Positions 1-6,200 of a stretch of DNA of 23,793 bases are shown piece by piece. Location of the stretch: contig NZ_JABELE010000029.1 in assembly GCF_013009345.1 (NCBI RefSeq), positions 1 through 23,793 on the forward strand, given 5' to 3'. The notes under the pieces were generated by a model. The model saw only the letters and a program-made list of their open reading frames with translations. It did not search any database and had not been told where the DNA came from. A program made the translations under genes and the position numbers. Source of the DNA: Acinetobacter geminorum. GTDB lineage: Bacteria > Pseudomonadota > Gammaproteobacteria > Pseudomonadales > Moraxellaceae. The first letter of the stretch is position 1; each line of letters starts with the position of its first letter.

Positions 1-76
1 CGCTCATAGCTCAGCTGGATAGAGCACTTGGCTACGAACTAAGGGGTCGGGAGTTCGAATCTCTCTGAGCGCACCA
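1..76 (+). tRNA. tRNA-Arg(ACG), copy 1 (first base lies outside the window)
   Basis: A cloverleaf folds directly from the sequence. The acceptor stem pairs the 5' end with TGAGCGC before an encoded ACCA tail. The D arm is GCTC/GAGC, and the anticodon stem CTTGG/CTAAG encloses the loop CTACGAA, which gives anticodon ACG (read as ICG after A34 deamination, decoding CGU/CGC/CGA arginine codons). The T arm contains GTTCGAATC. The expected first G of the acceptor stem is missing because the window begins at base 2 of the gene. Otherwise it is identical to the copies at 116 and 3816. It lies 39 nt upstream of copy 2, so the two are probably co-transcribed in a tandem array that may continue to the left. 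Confidence 0.96.
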
Positions 77-115
77 AGTAAAATAGAACGAATCGCTGAA
101 AGGCACACAAGTTAC

Positions 116-192
116 GCGCTCATAGCTCAGCTGGATAGAGCACTTGGCTACGAACTAAGGGGTCGGGAGTTCGAATCTCTCTGAGCGCACCA
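116..192 (+). tRNA. tRNA-Arg(ACG), copy 2
   Basis: Complete 77-nt tRNA with a seven-base acceptor stem (GCGCTCA/TGAGCGC), ACG anticodon and genomically encoded CCA. It matches copy 1 over all bases present and is identical to copy 3 at 3816. It is followed within 15 nt by a strong intrinsic terminator, so it is the last member of the left-hand tRNA array. Such repeated tRNA genes serve translation and are also frequent sites of recombination and island insertion. Confidence 0.98.
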
Positions 193-204
193 ACTTGAAG
201 AATT

Positions 205-229
205 AACCGCTTTTATAGCGGTTTTTTTG
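205..229 (+). terminator. Intrinsic terminator of the left tRNA-Arg array
   Basis: The inverted repeat AACCGCT / AGCGGTT (205-211 and 217-223) has a 5-nt loop and runs straight into a T tract. The same hairpin, with a changed loop, follows tRNA copy 3 at 3904, and the similarity extends past the T tract (GTGCYTGTTTTTTA). The terminator is therefore part of a duplicated tRNA-plus-terminator unit. Confidence 0.93.
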
Positions 230-299
230 TGCTTGTTTTTTAGTAATTTTAAAAAAATCTAAATTTATAACTTTTTAATTATATTAGAGATAATCATAA

Positions 300-893
300 A
301 TGAATCTAGCTTTATTTGATTTTGATGGCACGATCACTCATAACGATACATTCAGTCGATTCCTTAAATTTTCTTTAAATAAAAAAACTCAAATACTAGG
401 TGGTATTCGACTTGCACCTTATATAGCGGGTTATAAGCTTGGATGGGTAACCGATAAAACTATCCGAACTAAACTCTGTCAGGTGGGATATGTAGGCTAT
501 GATGCGAATTCCCTAAAATATATGGGACAAGAGTTTGCTAAAAAGGTGCTTCCTACCTGTGTGCGTCAAAATGCTTTGAAACGTATTCTTTGGCATAAAC
601 AACAAGGTGATCAGGTTGTTGTTGTATCTGCATCATTAGGTGTTTATTTAGAAAGCTGGTGCCAATCTTTAGATTTAGACGTTATATGTAATCAACTTGA
701 AATACGTGATGGTATTTTGACGGGTGATTTTATTAATGGTGATTGTGGTTATTTAGAAAAAGTAAATAGAATAAAAAACAAATATGATTTAACTCAGTAT
801 TCTACAATTTATGCTTATGGTGATACACCTAATGATTATGCAATGTTAGAGCTGGCGCATAAGAAATATTATAGATGGGAAGAAATGAATTAA
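300..893 (+). CDS. HAD superfamily subfamily IB phosphatase
   Basis: A 197-residue predicted cytosolic phosphohydrolase of the phosphoserine-phosphatase-like HAD-IB group. The HAD motifs are present in order. Motif I is DFDGT at residues 7-11, with D7 the nucleophile and D9 the acid/base. Motif II is the serine of VSAS near residue 110. The motif III lysine is around K154. Motif IV is GDTPND at 174-179, which binds Mg2+. The segment between motifs I and II is alpha-helical, as expected for the C1 cap of this subfamily. The protein ends soon after motif IV (KKYYRWEEMN), which fits short HAD-IB hypothetical proteins rather than SerB. The substrate cannot be told from sequence. The ATG at 300 has only a weak GAG-containing ribosome binding site. 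The gene sits alone between the tRNA-Arg array and a convergent repeat protein and shares a bidirectional terminator with it. Confidence 0.87.
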   Translation: MNLALFDFDGTITHNDTFSRFLKFSLNKKTQILGGIRLAPYIAGYKLGWVTDKTIRTKLCQVGYVGYDANSLKYMGQEFAKKVLPTCVRQNALKRILWHKQQGDQVVVVSASLGVYLESWCQSLDLDVICNQLEIRDGILTGDFINGDCGYLEKVNRIKNKYDLTQYSTIYAYGDTPNDYAMLELAHKKYYRWEEMN

Positions 894-912
894 TATTTAA
901 AGATATATTAAT

Positions 913-946
913 AAAGAAAGCCACTTGTAATTAGTGGCTTTCTTTT
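913..946. terminator. Bidirectional terminator between HAD phosphatase and repeat protein
   Basis: Perfect 13-bp inverted repeat (913-925 and 933-945) with a 7-nt loop. It starts with A-rich and ends with T-rich sequence, so it can terminate transcription from both convergent genes. The stem contains GCCAC/GTGGC. Confidence 0.92.
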
Positions 947-955
947 AATGACTTA

Positions 956-3235
956 TTAAACAGTATTGAAAGAGTTTTCTAAGAAGTTATCGGTAAGTAA
1001 TGATGTAGGTACGATAGTATGCGTTGTATTAGTTACGCTTGATACTGTCGAAGTTACACCACCGAGTAAGCTACCACCAGTTAATCCACCTAGTAAATTA
1101 GAAATAACATCTAATCCGCCTTCACCAGTCACACCGCCCGTTAAGCTACCCACGATATCTGTTACGATGCCGATAGGGTTGTCTGTACCGCCAGTAACGC
1201 CACCAGTTAAGCCGCCTAGAAGGTCGGTCACTAAGCCAAGAGAACTATCACCATCTACGCCACCAGTTAAACCGCCAAGTAAATCAGTGACTAAGCCTAG
1301 TGAGCTATCTCCACCAGTAACCCCACCAATAGTTCCTGTCAATCCACCAATGATTTCTGTTACTAAGCCAGTAGCAGTTGTGCCATTTGTAATCAGCGTA
1401 TCGAGAATACCGGTAGCAGATTCAGTAGCACCTTGAATGTCTCCACCCACTAGATCAGAAATGACTTCAAGCGTGCCATTTACTGTGTCACGAGAAGTTT
1501 CGAAAGTTAATGTGCCGAGGTCTGCAAGTTCAGAAACAGGATGTTCTGCTTGTGGAAGAATGCTGATAATTGTATCTGCAACTGTATCAATACCAGTGTT
1601 GATAATTTCAGTTTTTAAGCTTTCTACACCCTGAAGGATATCAATACCGCCTTGAACAACATCAATCACTGGAGAGATTGGAGAAGTTCCACCACCGATA
1701 CCGCCAGTTACACCGCCAATAATGTCAGTAATTACTTCAAGTGGATTACCATCAACACCACCAGTTACGCCACCGATGATGTCAGTAATTACTTCAAGTG
1801 GGTTGCCGTCAACACCGCCAGTTACGCCACCGATGATGTCAGTTACGACTTCAAGAGGGTTACCACTAACACCGCCAATAATGTCGGTTACCACGCCAAG
1901 TGGGCTATCACCACTTGTTGCGCCGCCGATAATGTTATTAATAATTCCAGTAGCTGTTGTGCCATTTGTAATAAGCGTGCCTAGAATACCAGTGGCAGAT
2001 TCAGTAGCACCTTGAATATCACCACCGACTAAATCAGAAACAGTTTCAAGAGCACCATTTACTGTATCACGAGAAGTTTCGAAAGTTAAATTGCCAAGAT
2101 CAGCTAGGTCTGAAACAGGATATTCAGTTTGTGGAAGAATACCAATAATAGTATCAGCAACAGTGTCGATACCAGTATTGATGATCTCAGTTTTTAGGCT
2201 CTCTACACCTTGTAGAATATCAATGCCGCCTTGAACGACATCAATCACTGGAGCGATTGGGGATGTGCCATCACCGATACCGCCTGTTACACCGCCGATG
2301 ATGTCAGTCACAACTTCAAGCGGATTACCGCTAACACCGCCAGTTACGCCGCCAATAAAGTCCGTTACGACTTCAAGAGGGTTGCCGCTAACACCGCCTG
2401 TTACACCGCCGATGATATCAGTCACAACTTCAAGCGGATTACCGCTAACACCGCCTGTTATACCGCCGATGATGTCAGTCACAACTTCAAGAGGGTTGCC
2501 ATCAACGCCACCCGTTACACCACCCACTACATCGGTAACACTTCCAACCATACCAGTGACAATACCTGTAGCAGTTGTACCATTAGTGATTAATGTTTCA
2601 ACGACACCAGTAGCAGACTCAGTTGCACCTTGAATGTCTCCACCCACTAGATCAGAAATGACTTCAAGCGTGCCATTTACTGTGTCACGAGAGGTTTCGA
2701 AAGTTAGAGTACCAAGATCGGCAATTTCAGAAACAGGGTGTTCAGTTTGAGGAAGGGCACCAATGATAGTGTCGGCAACAGTGTCGATACCAGTATTGAT
2801 GATTTCAGTTTTTAGGCTTTCAACACCTTGAAGAATGTCGATGCCTCCTTGAACCACCTCGACGACTGGAGAAATTGGAGAGGTTCCACCACCAATTCCA
2901 CCTGTAACACCGCCGATAATATTGGTTACGGCTTCAAGAGGATTGCCACCACTAATTCCGCCAGTTACTCCGCCAATAATATTAGTTACTGTGTCTACAG
3001 GACTTGTAGAACCGATACTGCCAGTAACAGTACCAACGGCATCAGAAACAAGGCCTGTTGTGGTTGTTGTAAGGATATTTGTTACTGTAGATAGAGTATC
3101 TGAAAGTAAACCAGAAGTTGATATCTGGCCTTCAACAGAAGAGCTACCAGTTACAGTAGTGTTCACCGATACAATATTACCCAAATCTTGAGTAACTTTA
3201 GATATCGAAGAAACAAGAGTTTTTAGTAAGAACAT
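956..3235 (-). CDS. Modular repetitive protein of unknown function (759 aa)
   Basis: I do not recognise a characterised family. The protein is rich in Gly, Val, Thr, Ile and Asp and is almost entirely repeats. A 107-residue unit occurs three times (residues 118-224, 324-430, 517-623). It contains VVQGGIDILQGVESLKTE and ends in TLITNGTTATG. Between and around these units are arrays of a 19-20-residue repeat of the type NPLEVVTDIIGGVTGGV: two, four, three and about four copies. The N terminus (MFLLKTLVSS...) is not a convincing signal peptide, and there is no LPXTG, autotransporter or clear RTX nonapeptide. The start is supported by AGGA 11 nt upstream of the ATG. Glycine-rich periodic repeats suggest an extended surface or matrix protein, but this is inference. 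Shadow reading frames on the other strand are proline-rich artefacts of the repeats. Repeat number is likely to vary between strains. It lies in a segment enclosed by tRNA-Arg copies. Confidence 0.85.
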   Translation of the reverse strand: MFLLKTLVSSISKVTQDLGNIVSVNTTVTGSSSVEGQISTSGLLSDTLSTVTNILTTTTTGLVSDAVGTVTGSIGSTSPVDTVTNIIGGVTGGISGGNPLEAVTNIIGGVTGGIGGGTSPISPVVEVVQGGIDILQGVESLKTEIINTGIDTVADTIIGALPQTEHPVSEIADLGTLTFETSRDTVNGTLEVISDLVGGDIQGATESATGVVETLITNGTTATGIVTGMVGSVTDVVGGVTGGVDGNPLEVVTDIIGGITGGVSGNPLEVVTDIIGGVTGGVSGNPLEVVTDFIGGVTGGVSGNPLEVVTDIIGGVTGGIGDGTSPIAPVIDVVQGGIDILQGVESLKTEIINTGIDTVADTIIGILPQTEYPVSDLADLGNLTFETSRDTVNGALETVSDLVGGDIQGATESATGILGTLITNGTTATGIINNIIGGATSGDSPLGVVTDIIGGVSGNPLEVVTDIIGGVTGGVDGNPLEVITDIIGGVTGGVDGNPLEVITDIIGGVTGGIGGGTSPISPVIDVVQGGIDILQGVESLKTEIINTGIDTVADTIISILPQAEHPVSELADLGTLTFETSRDTVNGTLEVISDLVGGDIQGATESATGILDTLITNGTTATGLVTEIIGGLTGTIGGVTGGDSSLGLVTDLLGGLTGGVDGDSSLGLVTDLLGGLTGGVTGGTDNPIGIVTDIVGSLTGGVTGEGGLDVISNLLGGLTGGSLLGGVTSTVSSVTNTTHTIVPTSLLTDNFLENSFNTV
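1367..1687 (-). repeat. 321-bp coding repeat, copy 3
   Basis: Encodes residues 517-623 of the repeat protein, exactly 107 codons like the other two copies. Positions 1428-1495 are identical over 68 nt to 2625-2692 in copy 1, whereas copy 2 differs at many synonymous and a few non-synonymous positions in the same stretch. Confidence 0.93.
1691..1861 (-). repeat. 57-bp tandem coding repeat, three units
   Basis: Encodes residues 459-515, three 19-residue units of the same family as the array at 2270-2497, immediately preceding the third 107-residue unit in protein order. The perfect in-frame periodicity makes unit loss or gain by slippage possible without breaking the gene. Confidence 0.9.
1946..2266 (-). 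repeat. 321-bp coding repeat, copy 2
   Basis: Encodes residues 324-430 of the repeat protein. It is the most diverged of the three copies, with for example YPVSD for HPVSE and NGALETVSD for NGTLEVISD, but it has the same length and no indels. Confidence 0.93.
2270..2497 (-). repeat. 57-bp tandem coding repeat, four units
   Basis: Encodes residues 247-322, four consecutive 19-residue units beginning NPLEVVTDIIGGVTGG. Units differ mainly at synonymous sites and by I/V/F and S/D exchanges. Related arrays lie at about 2885-3004 (two 20-residue units), 1691-1861 (three 19-residue units) and about 1076-1309 (four looser units beginning DSSLGLVTDLLGGLTGG). Confidence 0.9.
2564..2884 (-). repeat. 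321-bp coding repeat, copy 1
   Basis: Encodes residues 118-224 of the repeat protein. It shares the invariant core KTEIINTGIDTVADTII and DTVNG with the other copies and a 68-nt identical tract with copy 3. Confidence 0.93.
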
Positions 3236-3815
3236 GTTGGTCTATTTCCTATATAATTTTGTATTTTTAAGTAAGTATTATTTATTGCGCTTTATAATTA
3301 ATGAGATGTGTATCTCAATAATTGCGATTTAGTATTGGTTAGATATCAAAAGCTGTCAATGTGTATTTTTAGTCACATTTTTTGTTATCAAATAATATTT
3401 AAAGAAATAATAATTTATTTAATTTAGACATAAAAATAATAATAATTTTTATATTATATGATTTTAACTAATTATTTTTTTAATCATATTTTCACTTATT
3501 TGAAGCATTATCTTAGTTAAATTTCAAACAGTCTTATAATGGTTAGGTTCAACCAGAAATATATTATTTATATAATGTTGACTAAAATGGTAGCCTTTAT
3601 CTTCTAGATAGATGGCAAAAAGCTTCAAAAACTCTATAAAACTTATTTGAAAAAAAATATTTCAGATACATCTTTGGTGAGCAAAGTTTCAATAATTTTA
3701 GCTACAAAGCTATGTAAACTAGAGTGATGGCTAAGAACTAAACGTTTGATGACAGAAAGATGAAAAAAGGCTTCCTAAGCCTTAAAAAATGCGTATAATG
3801 CGCAACATCAAGTAC
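3236..3815. other. AT-rich intergenic region without a gene (580 bp)
   Basis: No open frame with a plausible start, ribosome binding site or recognisable product was found on either strand. The stretch is strongly AT-rich, especially 3380-3500. It must hold the promoter of the leftward repeat protein: a minus-strand ribosome binding site AGGA lies just inside the left end, next to a TATATA-like stretch. At its right end it holds the promoter of tRNA-Arg copy 3. Its composition would suit binding by H-NS-type silencers, but that is inference only. Confidence 0.7.
3772..3799 (+). promoter_or_regulatory. Promoter of tRNA-Arg copy 3
   Basis: A perfect -10 TATAAT at 3794-3799 stands 17 bp before the mature tRNA. 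It is followed by the G+C-rich discriminator GCGC, typical of stable-RNA promoters under stringent control. The best -35 is TTCCTA at 3772-3777 (16-bp spacer), a poor match. That element falls inside the perfect palindrome AAGGCTTCCTAAGCCTT (3767-3783), which could be a protein-binding site. The -10 is convincing and the -35 is tentative. Confidence 0.72.
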
Positions 3816-3892
3816 GCGCTCATAGCTCAGCTGGATAGAGCACTTGGCTACGAACTAAGGGGTCGGGAGTTCGAATCTCTCTGAGCGCACCA
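3816..3892 (+). tRNA. tRNA-Arg(ACG), copy 3
   Basis: Identical over 77 nt to copy 2, including the encoded CCA and ACG anticodon. It is followed by a near-duplicate of the copy 2 terminator. Unlike copies 1 and 2 it has its own visible promoter. It lies 3.6 kb from copy 2, with the HAD phosphatase and repeat protein between them. Confidence 0.98.
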
Positions 3893-3903
3893 CTTGAAGA
3901 ATT

Positions 3904-3928
3904 AACCGCTATATAGCGGTTTTTTTTG
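3904..3928 (+). terminator. Intrinsic terminator after tRNA-Arg copy 3
   Basis: AACCGCTATATAGCGGTT forms a hairpin followed by a run of T. It is homologous to the terminator at 205-229: both are preceded by CTTGAAGAATT and followed by GTGCYTGTTTTTTA. Confidence 0.94.
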
Positions 3929-4005
3929 TGCCTGTTTTTTATTATTTCAATTTAAAAGCTAGTGCTCATGGCAACCAGCTCTTAAGTGATTTAAAGTGGA
4001 AAAAA

Positions 4006-4698
4006 TTAGCCAAATGTTTTAAAACGGCTTTCGTCTTCAATAAAAGCTTTTTCACCTGCTTCGCCTTCAATTGAACCAAATACTAATTGGGCTCTTAGTT
4101 TCCATTGTGCAGGAATATCAAAAGCAGCATTAATTTTCTCATCGATAATTGGATTGTAATGTTGTAATGAAGCTCCGATACCTTGTTCAGCCAATACGTT
4201 CCACACAGCAAATTGTGCAATTGCTGTTGAGTGTTCAGACCAGACTGGGAAATTATCAGCATACAATTCAAATTGCTCTTGTAGGCCTTTAATCACATCT
4301 TGGTCTTCAAAAAATAAAACTGTACCAGCGCCCGCTGCAAAACTTTGAATTTTTTGTTCAGTTCCTGCTAGTGCTCCGGCAGAAACAATAGTTTTTAATA
4401 CATCTAAAACAATATTCCAGAAGTTTTGATGAGATTGATTAAATAAAATAACGACACGAGATGATTGAGAATTAAACGCTGAAGGGCTATGTTTGACTGC
4501 CTCTTGAATTAACCCTTCAAGTTCCGAAGGAGTATATTTTAAGTTTTTCCCGATCGAATAAATAGAACGACGTTTTTTAATTAATTCTAAAAAGCTTGGC
4601 TGATTGAAAAGAGGGAGATCTTGAGTGGTTTGGGTAACCACATCTTTTGAGACTGTTGCTTTTTGCTTTAAGCCAAATAATTTTGCAAAAAAAGACAT
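4006..4698 (-). CDS. Nitroreductase family protein (Frm2/HBN1-like)
   Basis: Predicted FMN-dependent oxidoreductase of 230 residues. The core begins at SFLELIKKRRSIYSIG (about residues 35-50), the usual FMN-phosphate-binding Arg-Arg-Ser segment. HSPSAFNSQSSRVV at 70-83 is characteristic of the branch that includes yeast Frm2/Hbn1 and bacterial homologues. The helix containing HSTAIAQFAVWNVLAEQGIGASLQHY (about 160-185) is the standard dimer/flavin-site helix. Physiological substrates are unknown, and reduction of nitro compounds or quinones is typical of the family. An in-frame GTG four codons further upstream is possible, but the ATG at 4698 has GTGGA seven bases before it and is preferred. 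The first 30 residues precede the domain and are weakly conserved-looking. The gene is divergent from the YcxB-like gene, with a dyad in the shared upstream region. Confidence 0.9.
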   Translation of the reverse strand: MSFFAKLFGLKQKATVSKDVVTQTTQDLPLFNQPSFLELIKKRRSIYSIGKNLKYTPSELEGLIQEAVKHSPSAFNSQSSRVVILFNQSHQNFWNIVLDVLKTIVSAGALAGTEQKIQSFAAGAGTVLFFEDQDVIKGLQEQFELYADNFPVWSEHSTAIAQFAVWNVLAEQGIGASLQHYNPIIDEKINAAFDIPAQWKLRAQLVFGSIEGEAGEKAFIEDESRFKTFG

Positions 4699-4770
4699 GA
4701 GACATTCCACTAAGAAGGTGATGCTCTTATTGTAGAAATTTTAAAAACTGAAATAAGCTCAAAAAATATG

Positions 4771-4800
4771 AATCTACGTTCTATATATGCAACGTAGACT
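4771..4800. promoter_or_regulatory. Dyad symmetry upstream of the nitroreductase, possible operator
   Basis: TCTACGTT (4773-4780) and AACGTAGA (4791-4798) are perfect 8-bp inverted arms separated by 10 bp. Extending to 10-bp arms adds one mismatch. The element is 73 bp upstream of the nitroreductase start and lies between two divergent genes. It has no T tract, so a regulator-binding site is more likely than a terminator. No regulator gene is adjacent. Confidence 0.45.
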
Positions 4801-4921
4801 GATCCTCCAATTGCAAATAAGCTCCACTTTTAAACAAAATAAAAAATAGCCTGTGATTCATTTTAAAGCTGAAATGAATATGCTCTAATAGTTTCGATTT
4901 ATTGAGTATTGATGCAGTGCA

Positions 4922-5419
4922 ATGACTGAGCAAAAAACAGCTTTATCTTTACGTTACTATTTGAATTTAGAAGAGTCACAAGATGGATTTTCATTAGTGA
5001 CATTTGGGAAAAAGCAATTTACCCGTTTTCTTACACCTGCGATTAGTATCGCAATTATTATTTGGGGATTTTATTTAGGTCTCTCTGGTGTTGGACGATA
5101 TTATGTCGGGTTAGGCGTGTTTTTTCTGGTGATGCAAGGTCTGATGCGTTACTGGCTTTTACCCATGTTATTTAAGCGTCAATTTGTCCGTTACCAGTTT
5201 GGAAAGAGTGAGCAGGGAATCGACCTATATCAAGATTATTTTGAGCTATATGCCAATGGCCGTAAGCAAGTAGTGCAGTATGCGGATGTACAAACTTTTG
5301 CTAAAGGTAAGTTGACCTACATGCTTGAGCTAAAGAATAAAACTGTAATTATTGTACCAAAGCGTGCCTTTGCACAGGTTTCAGATCAAACCATATTTGA
5401 AAATACATTTAAGAAATAA
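4922..5419 (+). CDS. YcxB-like integral membrane protein
   Basis: A 165-residue protein of unknown function. Two hydrophobic segments at about 36-54 and 60-84 form a membrane hairpin. The C-terminal part (about 105-155), with the pattern DYFELYANGRKQVVQYADV and a final VIIVPKRAF, matches the YcxB-like domain known from Bacillus YcxB and many uncharacterised bacterial proteins. The domain is expected to face the cytoplasm. The ATG at 4922 has no clear ribosome binding site, so the exact start is less certain than the family call. It lies 39 nt before the fumarylacetoacetate-hydrolase-family gene on the same strand and may be co-transcribed with it, though that gene has its own good ribosome binding site. 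Confidence 0.75.
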   Translation: MTEQKTALSLRYYLNLEESQDGFSLVTFGKKQFTRFLTPAISIAIIIWGFYLGLSGVGRYYVGLGVFFLVMQGLMRYWLLPMLFKRQFVRYQFGKSEQGIDLYQDYFELYANGRKQVVQYADVQTFAKGKLTYMLELKNKTVIIVPKRAFAQVSDQTIFENTFKK

Positions 5420-5458
5420 ATTTTTAGAATTATTAGCCGCAACAACAAAGGAAGCCTC

Positions 5459-6100
5459 ATGAATACACGTCCTTCAAAAATCGTTTGCGTGGGCAGAAGT
5501 TACGCCGATCATGTCAAAGAATTAAATAATGCTATGCCTGAAAGGCCTATATTATTTATTAAACCGCCTAGTAGCTTGATTGGTTTAAATGACGGTATTT
5601 CTTGGAATCCGGCTTGGGGCAGTTGTCATTTTGAGTGTGAATTGGTTTTACGTATTGACCAACCTTTGAAAGGTGAAACTGACCCTGAAAAAGCTTTAAA
5701 AGCGGTTGGGGCAGTGACTTTAGGCCTTGATTTAACAATGCGTGATTTACAGAATGATCTGAAAAGTAAAGGCCACCCATGGGAGCGTGCTAAAGCTTTT
5801 GATGGTGCTTGTGTTTTGGCAGACTGGGTCGATTTGAGCGAAATTACAGATTGGCAAGAGACCAAATTCACTTTCCATATTAATGATGAATTACGTCAAG
5901 ATGGAAATACTGCACTATTAATGTTTACTATTGGTGATCTGTTAACTGATATTAATCAGGTATTTTCACTAGAACCGGGTGATGTGATTATGACAGGTTC
6001 ACCTGCTGGTGTTGGACCATTACATGCAGGTGATCAGTTGAAAATGACATTAAAAGGGGCAACGCAAGATTTTTCATGGGAAACTTTTGTAAAAGCATAA
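5459..6100 (+). CDS. Fumarylacetoacetate hydrolase family protein (FAHD1/YcgM-like)
   Basis: A 213-residue single-domain member of the FAH family. These are metal-dependent enzymes acting on acylpyruvates or related 2-oxo acids, by C-C bond hydrolysis or oxaloacetate decarboxylation. The N terminus KIVCVGRSYADHVKEL is the typical opening. The Mg2+ ligands are predicted to be E59 and E61 in HFECELVLRI and D91 in GLDLTMRDLQ. KAFDGAC near 112-118 and the closing MTGSPAGVGP also match the family. The length fits the short FAHD1/YcgM group rather than full fumarylacetoacetase. The start is supported by AAAGGAAG seven bases before the ATG. No aromatic catabolic genes are nearby, so a housekeeping role such as oxaloacetate control is plausible. 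The substrate is not determined by the sequence. Confidence 0.9.
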   Translation: MNTRPSKIVCVGRSYADHVKELNNAMPERPILFIKPPSSLIGLNDGISWNPAWGSCHFECELVLRIDQPLKGETDPEKALKAVGAVTLGLDLTMRDLQNDLKSKGHPWERAKAFDGACVLADWVDLSEITDWQETKFTFHINDELRQDGNTALLMFTIGDLLTDINQVFSLEPGDVIMTGSPAGVGPLHAGDQLKMTLKGATQDFSWETFVKA

Positions 6101-6119
6101 CTTATTCTAAGTTGCTAAT

Positions 6120-6155
6120 AAAAAACCCTATTATTTTTCAATAATAGGGTTTTTT
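6120..6155. terminator. Bidirectional terminator between FAH-family gene and yihY
   Basis: CCCTATTATT (6126-6135) pairs with AATAATAGGG (6140-6149) around a 4-nt loop. It is flanked by A5-6 on the left and T6 on the right, as expected for a shared terminator of two convergent genes. Confidence 0.95.
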
Positions 6156-6200
6156 ATTAGTTAGGAATGAATGTTTATATTATTGAATGGCTCTGTTGTT

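Noticed and set aside
1691..2497. Regular direct repeats that look like a CRISPR array at low resolution
   Set aside because: The 57-bp units are contiguous, in frame and coding, with no unique spacers between conserved repeats and no cas genes.
966..3191. Several plus-strand open frames rich in proline, threonine and serine opposite the repeat protein
   Set aside because: They are shadows of the G/V/T-rich repeats, repeat with the same 57-bp period, lack ribosome binding sites and are broken into overlapping frames. The minus-strand frame is continuous over 759 codons with a good start.
193..3815. Integrative element with integrase at tRNA-Arg
   Set aside because: No integrase, transposase or phage gene, and no short att repeat other than the tRNA-terminator duplication itself. 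Kept only as a locus-level observation.
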